Positions 56,136 through 64,000 of a DNA stretch of 64,000 nucleotides are shown here, one piece after another. Both the position numbers and the translations under genes were made by a program. The stretch spans positions 45,370,189-45,434,188 of the forward strand of contig CM042085.1 in the NCBI GenBank assembly GCA_023512835.1. The letters are read 5' to 3'. The notes under the pieces were generated by a model. That model was not told where the DNA came from, did not search any database, and was given only the letters and a program-made list of their open reading frames with translations. How positions within the stretch are numbered: position 1 is the stretch's first letter; every line of letters starts with the position of its first letter. The stretch comes from Taxillus chinensis. Its lineage: Eukaryota > Streptophyta > Magnoliopsida > Santalales > Loranthaceae.

Positions 56136-56634
56136 CTTCTATCCATATACACATGAGATCTATTCCTACAATTTTTGTTTCTGATGATATAAAACTTATT
56201 TTTCTATCTATATAAATTCTAATTTAAGAAAAACCAAAACTAAATTTCTTCAAATACAAATTAAAGTTCATTAAGCCATTAAAAAAATCACAATTAGCCC
56301 AAAAAAACATTTCATTTCCATAACTAAAACAATATATGTAATCTGTTACACCAAAGTACCTATTGGTAAAAATACAATATTTTTCCATAAAAGTTATAAA
56401 AAGTACTCAAAAACTTTATGTACGACATTCAATCGAAACTTTAAATAAAAAGGAACCCACACCAAGCCTCATGGCAAGCTCTATGAATCCAAGCCCACTA
56501 ATTCTTCACTCCATGGCTTCAAACTCCATGACCTGATCATCAAAATTGGAATATCTAATTACCCGAGTTTGATGTTCTGGGAAATAGCCATGTGATGAAG
56601 TATGTATCGAGAGTTGTGAATATCAATACAATGA
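56136..56634. other. AT-rich intergenic
   Basis: No gene, RNA or repeat recognised. Confidence 0.4.
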
Positions 56635-56900
56635 CATATGCGTCAAATAGAGAGTTTTGACTGTGAGTGGACCCGATTTGGAGTCGAAGCCCCGAAAGGC
56701 TAATTTTTGTGATTTGCTGTGATAGGATTAGGTGACTTTGTGTTCGAGATATCCTATGGGAATGAAAATATCCGGATAGGTTTGTACTCGTCAAACGTAG
56801 TATTTCGACAGTAATTGGGCTCGATTTGGAGTTGGGGCCTTATAAGGGTAATTATGATATTTTAATAAATTAAATGAAAAAAGTATAAATAAAGATAAAT
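56635..56900 (+). mobile_element. Degenerate chromovirus LTR fragments
   Basis: Two stretches resemble the early part of chromovirus LTRs: GACTGTGAGTGGACCCGATT followed by TGGAGTCGAAGCCC, and ACAGTAATTGGGCTCGATTT followed by GGAGTTGGGGCC. The equivalent in T3 is at 36700-36735. No complete end is visible. Confidence 0.45.
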
Positions 56901-56906
56901 AGGGGA

Positions 56907-58569
56907 TACTATAAGAAATCAGGTCTTTAGGAACACAAAAACTGTGTTAGCATAGGATACCTAACACTTTTTGGGGTGTTATGTCTACTTGGGTTATGGA
57001 AAGTTCCCCTAGCTTTCGGTAACACTTTTTGGTGTGTTACGATTTTATGTTACGGTAGATCATACAGTAACACATGTTATTGTCTTATAAAACATTTTTG
57101 TAAGTTTTTTTTAAGCTTACTATAAAACTCTTTACATAACACTTTTTAGTGTCTTACAATTATGGGTTGCCGAAAATCATACAATATGACTTTTCTTGTG
57201 TTACGGAAAGTGACCGACATACTATAAGCCAAGCAGACCTAACATACCAAAAAGGCTTACAGTAGATGCCAAAAAATATGATAAGCCCCCTCAAATGGTT
57301 ACAATTATTGGTTTCAATTTCATAAATACCATTAAAGTTCAAAAACTACAAATATTAAAGAAACAAACTATCGAAAATAGTAATAATATATTTCCCCATT
57401 GAAAAATAGTATTAAGTGTTACAATCCAAAATAACTAAGTGTGTTCAAAATATTTTACAAACCATAATATAAAATTCAAAATGTCTCAAAACAAAACCCC
57501 TAATGTCATCTTCATTCCATGCCAGAATAAATTACTACAAAACTCCATCATTCTGCAAGAAAAAAATAATAGTAAGTCTGTCAATATTATTATATATTTA
57601 TATCATTAATTTGATTTACAAATTGAATGAATAGTTACTTTAATTATCACTTGCCTTGAGCACTCAGTTCTGGAATTTGTTATTACTTACCTATGCAAGA
57701 CAGAACATATAAGTATTAATATGTATCATGGCAGAATATATGAGCATTATGTGGATAAATGGGGGTATGAGATTTCTATAAAACATGAAATAAATCTCAA
57801 CTGGAAATTTGATTAGGGCAAGCAATTGGAGTTTTCATTTTTTATTTCTGAAACCAGCAACCAAAAAAATGGGGGTATGAGGTTTCTTAAACAAAAATAA
57901 AGTCCCCACAAACATACTTTAAGCCTTCTCCAATGTCAAGCCATTGCAGAAACGCCTAGAAGACGTGTTGTGGAAAAAAGTCAACCTAAGACAAAATTCA
58001 GCAAGGATCCAATGCAACCCAATATTCACACAATGCCGAATAATCACAAAATCTCAACCCAAAATATTAACACAAACCCATCAGCAAGGCGAAGGAGATA
58101 ACAACGAGACCTCTCTCATTTTATTTTATTTTATTTTTATGTGTTGTTAGATTTATTTCTAGGCAAGTAAGAATCCTCATCGAATGGAAGTAAATTTCAA
58201 AACAAAACCCACAAATGTACAATGTTTCTCATCAGTGACAGCTCAATTTCACATGGAATGGGTGGGTTCAAAATTAAATAGCAAGAGTTTAGACCCAAGG
58301 TTCGTACATATAAATCAAATGAATTGAAAAGAATGGGAAGATATACCTGTTGATGATAAGCGTACAACGCTCCTATTCGTCTCAGACTAACCTATCTTAG
58401 AGGGAAAGGGGAAAACAGGATGAAAAATCTAGGATTTATGTGTAAACCCTGCAGGAATAACATGTATACAGCAAATGAAACTTCAAGCAAGATAAAGTAG
58501 AGGAAGAAACACATTTTAAAAGCATACAAACACATGTATATGCATATTTAGCAAAGGAAAACATCTCAC
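56907..58569. mobile_element. CACTA-like element, left end
   Basis: TACTATAAGAAATC at 56907 is close to the CACTACAAGAAA end of plant CACTA elements. Behind it TAACACTTTTTGG(G/T)GTGTTA-type subterminal repeats occur at least three times to ~57155, in both orientations. The remainder is AT-rich without coding signal. A matching right end is not in the window. Confidence 0.5.
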
Positions 58570-58751
58570 CCTGCAATAACTTTTTCAACAGGCCATGCAA
58601 CTGTCATACCAACAGCTTCTCCAATGGTGAGCATGCCCCGGTTAGGGTGAAATAAATAAGCATTCGGTGCTTTTGCCACAACAACCCACACTCGCATGAA
58701 TTGTTGTCCAAGAGGAATGTTGTAAACCATTACATTGGGATCATTAGAACT
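58570..58751 (-). pseudogene. TNP1/DUF8039-like exon fragment
   Basis: About 60 codons are open on the minus strand, with NIPLGQQFMRVWVVVA followed by LTIGEAVGMTVAWP. This pattern (hydrophobic strand pairs, then an EA-G-x-V-x-WP end) resembles the C-terminal module of plant CACTA TNP1-like and Ulp1-associated proteins. It ends at GGGTGAGA, either a stop or a splice donor. It is cut by the LTR starting at 58753. Confidence 0.45.
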
Positions 58752-58752
58752 C

Positions 58753-60053
58753 TGTTGGTCCCTGGGAGCCTAGAGGGGGGTGAATAGGGTCTAATTGAAA
58801 ACTCTTTTTTGTCTCTGGCACAACACTTATCTAGTTAAAGGATGGAATTAGTGCAGAAGATAACCAGATAGTGGAAGTATTTTGTTTTATTATCAAAAGA
58901 TAATTACAACAAAGTATAGCATATTAAAGTTAATGAAGCTTTTCGTTCTACTGAAAACTCTCTTACACTCGGTTTACAATAACTCACACACTAGCCAATA
59001 TTTTCTCTAAAAGCTCTTGTACATGTATGTGCATCACTATGAAAATATACAAGTTTTAATATATATTGCCATCCGTTGGAAAGACATTCTTGGAACATGA
59101 TCTTCCGAGCATCGTGTAGCATTGAATTCTTTTCGGAAATGTTTCTGCTTTAATTGGTGCGGATGTAGAGCTTAAAATCTTGGATATTTAAACATTGAAT
59201 TACTTCGAATGATTCCAAGTATAATTAAAGCTTTGTCCACATCTCTGTGTGATCCACGTGTAAGACAATGCAAATATTCAACGAGTCTTTCTTACATTGG
59301 GATACAGCGAGTTGATGACTTTAAATACGAGGCCAATAAAGTGAAACAACGTCTTCTTAGTCCGTTGTTAAGTTCCATACTCCGTGTTAGTGAAGCTCGG
59401 ATCCTTACTCCATGTCAATGGTTGCTTACTCCGTATCAGTTTGATACTAGAATCCTTATTTCGTGGCAGCACTTCCTTACTCTGTATGAACGAGAAGTTC
59501 GGAGAGCTTACTCCATATCAGCTCTTCCTTACTCCGCTTGAGTAATAGGTTCGATTCCTTACTCCATGCGAACAAAAGACTTGGGTCCTTATTCCGCACA
59601 AGTCGTTCCTTACTATGCATGAATGAAAAACTCGAATTCCTTACTCTGTTTCTTCTTGTCCTTAGTCCACTTGAGATGATGACTTAGCTTTTTATTCCGC
59701 GGTAGTTTTCTCTTACTACGTGCGAGATGTAGACTAGGATTCTTATTCCGCATCTACTTAACTTAGTCTATTTAAAATGTAAGACGCAGATTCCTTAGTT
59801 CATAACTTTAAGCATTTGGTCCGCACGAGTGATCCTTATTCCATATGAAAACTTGGTTATTTATCAAGTATTTGATGACACTCATGTTGGTCTGGATCAG
59901 GATTATGTATCCTGTCCTTAGTTTTGTTCTCACGAGTGAAGGTCCGGATTAAGGTTATATCTTCTGCAACAATTAAGAATAAACATACAAGATCTCAAAT
60001 CAAATTATATAGGGTTTATCCGCATCATCCAAATTCTAGGCTTAATCGAACAA
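58753..60053 (+). mobile_element. Copia-like solo LTR (probable)
   Basis: Starts TGTTGGTCCCTGGGAGCC and GAGGGGGGTGAATAGGG, a start common in plant copia LTRs, and ends near TTAATCGAACA. It has many TTACTCCG/TTATTCCG words. A target duplication could not be confirmed. It lies between a TNP1-like and a Ulp1-like fragment. Confidence 0.45.
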
Positions 60054-60191
60054 TCTCCCCCAATATAAAAACTCTTTATAATCTGATCTGGTAAGTGAAG
60101 CAAAAGATATCATACAAAAATAAAGATAACTTCCACATTCCATTTAATCAGCAACATGAGTACAATTCGGCTTTGATACAAGAATTTTACA

Positions 60192-61077
60192 CTAGGGTAA
60201 ATAAGGCTTACTATACTTGAAGGTCATTGTTGTTGCTTTCTTACGAAGCTCTATTGTCTGCACCATTGTAAAGTTGAGGATGTCGTAACAGTCTTCATCC
60301 ACCTTTATGAAGGACTTGATGAAGAAACAGACAAAAGCTCCACATCTATCTCCATCGGGCTGTTGGGGCACACTCTTCTTGCTCTGAATCGCCGCTTTTA
60401 GCTTTTCAGCAGGGGCCAAAGGTGTTTGACCCATTTCTTCATAAAGCCTCGGACTGCTTTACTGCTTCTGTCAGCTAAAGTCTCAATGGTTCCAATTCAT
60501 TCTTTCTTACTTTGTTTTCTACAACTTGGTGAGAATTAATTAGGAGCATCTGCTTTAATAGAATCAGAAAAACAATTAGCATGAAATGCGGCGTCTTGAC
60601 CCGGTACGGAATGAGGACAGAGGTAGGATTTCTCTATGGTTTGCTGTTCTCAGCAGTTCGATCAATGAAGGTCCGGATATGGGCTATGTCTGGAAGATAA
60701 CCCTCCAACCGACATGGTAAGACATCAGAAATGTGTCCGTCCTTGTATGGAGACAGAAACAGCCTCATCTCGATCTTAATTGCCCGAAAGAAGTTATCTA
60801 TATCATCAGTGGTGAACAGGCCCTTCTCCGAACATAGAGCTTCAATATCTTGAGGTGAGAAGGGATTGATATCTGATACACATCTTTGCTCGGTAGTAGA
60901 AGTGGCATACTTGGTCATTTCATTGAAAACACTTCCATCTGCATCATATGGATCAAGTTTCGCGTATGATGGGAGGAAGGTTGATGTTGCCACAATCAAC
61001 TGCTGAGAATACATCTTTGTATGCATAAAGCAGCCGGGGACTCTACGTTGCTGAACAGATTTGGCTACTAACATCAA
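60192..61077 (-). pseudogene. Second Ulp1-like (C48) gene remnant
   Basis: On the minus strand, an upstream piece (61077-60634) has INPFSPQDIEALCSEKGLF followed by TTDDIDNFFRAI, similar in layout to the region just before the protease in the A1 gene. A second piece (60434-60192) has VPQQPDGDRCGAFVCFFI, the Gln-x5-Cys motif of Ulp1-type proteases. The His and Asp segment between them is not found. Its context (TNP1-like exon, CACTA-like end) suggests a DNA transposon origin. Athila A2 inserted 24 bases from its 5' end. Confidence 0.55.
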
Positions 61078-61100
61078 GTAGATGGGGAGTCCACTAGAAG

Positions 61101-62655
61101 TGACCTACAATTTTATATGTGGTATAGGTATGCAGCAAGTGCACTGGCCAGGTAATAAGTGGAGTGTTGAAACCCAGATTATCGATTCCACAGGGAAGGA
61201 ACTGTTGCTGAAAAGTAGATGATCACTAAACTAACAGATTTGGTCCATGTCTGGAAAAATGATTTAAGTTGTGCAAATAGTTTGAATTCTGAATAGCTAA
61301 AGCAAAAGTGAATAAATCAGATTGCTGGCAAGCAATTGGTATTGAGATTTCAGTGATTAAGGATCTAGAGTCACAATGTTTACCACCCAATGGATTGTAA
61401 TAATTTGGATTATGGCACTTGTTCTTGATTTACGCTCTAATTCATGTTCATGTTGATTATCTCCTACCTATCTTACATTTGGTCCATGCTAAGATAGATT
61501 TAAGGCTTTTATCCCATTTGGCCGATGTGAATAAAAGTGATCAAGGTAGATAAACAATCTAATAGTTATAGACTTGGTCCATCATACAACATTAAATCTA
61601 ATTCACTAGTGTTCCACCCTAGACAAGGACTAAGATTACCTAATCATACATAAATCAGGCATTTGCTTTCATACAAGTGAATTAAAGAAGAACTGAATTT
61701 CATTTCATTGAATAACCATAAACCAAACTAATTACAACATATTGGGGGCTACATTGCTCCCCTAGACTAACAAAACTATCCCATATTCATATTGAAAGCA
61801 ATAGAAATTACAAGAAAGAACATGATTATAGTACCAGGACAATAAAGGAAGAACCCAAGATGAACCAGGACTCCGGCCTCCGAAGACTGCAACGTCGGCT
61901 GCCCAAAATTGCTGCTCTCTAACTCCAGTGCCGCCAAGGACAATCTGATCTTTTAGCAACGGCTATAGCTCTTCTTCAGAACTAAGATCAGATTGTCTAA
62001 CTAAGGATGATCTACAATGCCTCCCAAGCCCCCTATTTATAGGATTTTGTGGGTCAAATTAGGGTTACAAAAGGTGTGCCCTAATTATAAATGTGGTCGC
62101 AGCCAAAACGATGTCGTTTTGGTTAGTGACACTATTCGACGTTCCAGGCTCAATAAAATTCAAACTACACCAAATTTGACCCAAGTTCTTTAGAAGAAAA
62201 TGATTAAAACAACAAAACACATCATTTGGAGCTCAAAACTGCCTGCATGCGAGAATGCACGTGAGAAAGTCCTTTTCGCGTGCAGCTCCAAATCAGCCCA
62301 AATTTGCTCCAAAGCTTCAGTAGAACTTGTAGAAAGCATCCATGCATCAAACTCCTTGCACGCGAGAATTCACGTGAGAAAGTCCTTTTCATGTGCACCT
62401 TTATTTGGCTCTTATTTTGCTTCCATCTTCTTCCTATAGCTTCCTCTTGAGTGTACGGAGTGATCTAGCCAAGGTGTGTGGGAAAAAGTTGCTCCAAAAC
62501 ATGCCAAAACCACTCAAAAAGTACAACTATACACCAAACAAGGTCTTTCTAGGGGTTAGAGCAAATATAAGCAAAATACCATACAAATAGGCTCAAAACA
62601 TACTCTAAAACACCCTAAATATGGCATAGGATAACGGCATAAATGCGCGTTATCA
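61101..62655 (-). mobile_element. 3' LTR of Athila A2
   Basis: 1555 bp. TATA box TATAAATAG at 62042-62033 and palindrome CAAAACGATGTCGTTTTG at 62104-62121, one CG-to-TG change from A1. Inverted CACGTG-type motifs lie at about 62260-62285 and 62360-62398. Confidence 0.8.
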
Positions 62656-64000
62656 AATTCCCCTACACTTGAACCTTTGCTTGTCCTCAAGCAAGAAGAA
62701 ACAACACACAGTCAAACTGGAAAGAAATAATAAAATAACAAACAAGAGAGGCAAGGTTTCTTAAGACATACAACACTATCATGATGAAGTAGACATTCCA
62801 GTAGCTAAAATGAATCACAAATTAATCTAAACATGCCCTTACTATCAAGTCCAACAACCATGTAATATCATTACTAACAGTTCAGATAGAAGCAAACATG
62901 CAATGATAAAATGAAACTTAGCTTCCCCTGAAAGTCCTCACCAAGGTTAGAGCAGCCTCACTCAAATACATCTTTCTTTTCTCTCCTCTCATGCTTTACT
63001 ATCAATGCCTAACAGCTAAGGAGGATGTGTACAATCTACTCTCACACTCGCTACTAGCTATTGATTAAGTTTTTGGCAAGTAAACATGAGAGGTCCCCAT
63101 TGTGCTCGTCAATGAAAACACACCCTCTATTCTACTTTTTGGAACTCACACTCTACTCTAATGACTGATAAAACACACCTTGAGCCAAAGAATTGAGCTC
63201 AACACTCTAAATAAACACAACTCAGCCATTATGGCTTTTATTCTGAAAAACTTTGTTTTTTTTGTCTTTTTTTTGTTTTTTTTCACACTTCTTTTAAATA
63301 ATAACCTTACAAGGTTGCATTTTATGCTCTCCATTGATGGATTATTTACTTTGCTATTTTCCTCACACAACCCTTTTATTACACATAAACACCAATAGGG
63401 TTATTTTTTGTTTTGTTTTAAACAAGAACGATACTCAACATTCAAACTGAAATACTTGAATCACTAACACCACACACCAAAAACACTGAGCCACTAACAG
63501 GTAATTGTTATGCCTAATTAACTCCAACCATTAAATAGCTAGTATTAAATATTAAGAGCAAATTGGTAACCCAATAACCCATAGAATACACTCAAAGGCA
63601 AGATAATGGTGCTCTCAAAAAGTATATGTCTATTCTACACTCAACTTCAGGGTTCACAAAGCTCATCCTAACATAACATGCTCAGCCTACTATTCAAATG
63701 TCAGCCCTAAAATCATGGTGATATCATACAAGAAGTAAAGACATGCTCAACTAACTTATAACACACCTTAACTACTGAAACATCTTTATCATAACAAGAT
63801 ACTAAGGTGGTCAACATAGTCAACCAGAATTACATACCCTTGTAGCCATGCACCTCACAAGCAAAACACACATTCACAGTAAAAACAGAAAAACAAAATG
63901 CAACCACACAAGCAACCGGTTCAAGGGAGACCCCCCCCCCCCCCGCCGCACTTAAACTATGCGATGTCCTCGGAGCATGGGAAAAGGAAAAAGGAAGACC
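61101..64000 (-). mobile_element. Athila element A2, 3' end
   Basis: On the minus strand: 3' UTR from the window edge to 62656, polypurine tract (62656-62669), and 3' LTR 62655-61101 (TGATAACGCGCATTTATGCC...GTAGGTCA). It matches A1 11286-12270 and 15313-17147 with the Tat solo LTR absent, which shows the empty site. The body with the Ulp1-type gene should lie just past 64000. Confidence 0.85.

Noticed and set aside
58748..60073. AACTC target duplication for the copia-like LTR
   Set aside because: The second AACTC (60069) lies about 15 bases past the likely LTR end (AACA near 60053), so it does not fit.

Overview
This window is plant nuclear DNA. The evidence is a five-exon plant-type protein phosphatase 2C gene, chromovirus (Tekay-type), Athila-type and Tat/Ogre-type Ty3/Gypsy retrotransposons, primer sites matching plant initiator tRNA-Met, and a CACTA-like remnant. 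I cannot name the species. By length most of it is LTR retrotransposon, inserted one inside another. Comparisons between copies were made by eye; no alignment or database search was run.

Layout. 1-5707: 3' part of a Tekay-type chromovirus (T1) whose 3' LTR breaks off inside a 5-bp overlap with an Athila reverse transcriptase. 5703-17147: 5'-truncated Athila element (A1) with pol, then a separate downstream gene (8966-11284) for an Athila-ORF1-like protein ending in a Ulp1/C48 cysteine protease, behind its own promoter-like region. A 3.04-kb Tat-type solo LTR (12271-15312, 5-bp GATAG duplication) sits in its 3' UTR. 17148-21393: repeat-rich 3' end and 3' LTR of a Tat-type element. 21394-35128: a chromovirus LTR (D) split by a complete element T2 (21616-30497, ACTCA duplication) and by a minus-strand deletion derivative D1 (31223-33679, TATAA duplication). 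35129-48430: Tat LTR split by a minus-strand solo LTR (35404-47219), itself split by a complete Tekay-type element T3 (36595-46677). 48960-49953: TIR element carrying a GC-rich, gene-like insert. 50680-53443: the one apparently intact host gene, a PP2C on the minus strand. 53444-61100: old low-copy repeats, copia-like LTR remnants, a CACTA-like end, a TNP1-like exon and a second Ulp1-like remnant. 61101-64000: 3' end of a second Athila element (A2), minus strand, homologous to A1.

How the parts work together. The retroelements are decayed: many in-frame stops look like C-to-T (or G-to-A) changes at CG/CHG sites, as expected for methylated, silenced copies. T2 differs, being broken mainly by single-base indels while its two LTRs stay nearly alike. 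Across lineages the non-coding parts share small elements: ACGTCG palindromes just upstream of the TATA box, inverted CACGTG boxes, and a stem with an AGGA loop just before the polypurine tract.

The best candidate for something new is the A1 gene at 8966-11284: a 772-codon frame joining an Athila ORF1-like domain, a short coiled coil and a Ulp1-type catalytic domain with His-Asp-Gln-Cys in place, plus the five-unit CACGTG array and TATA box in front of it.
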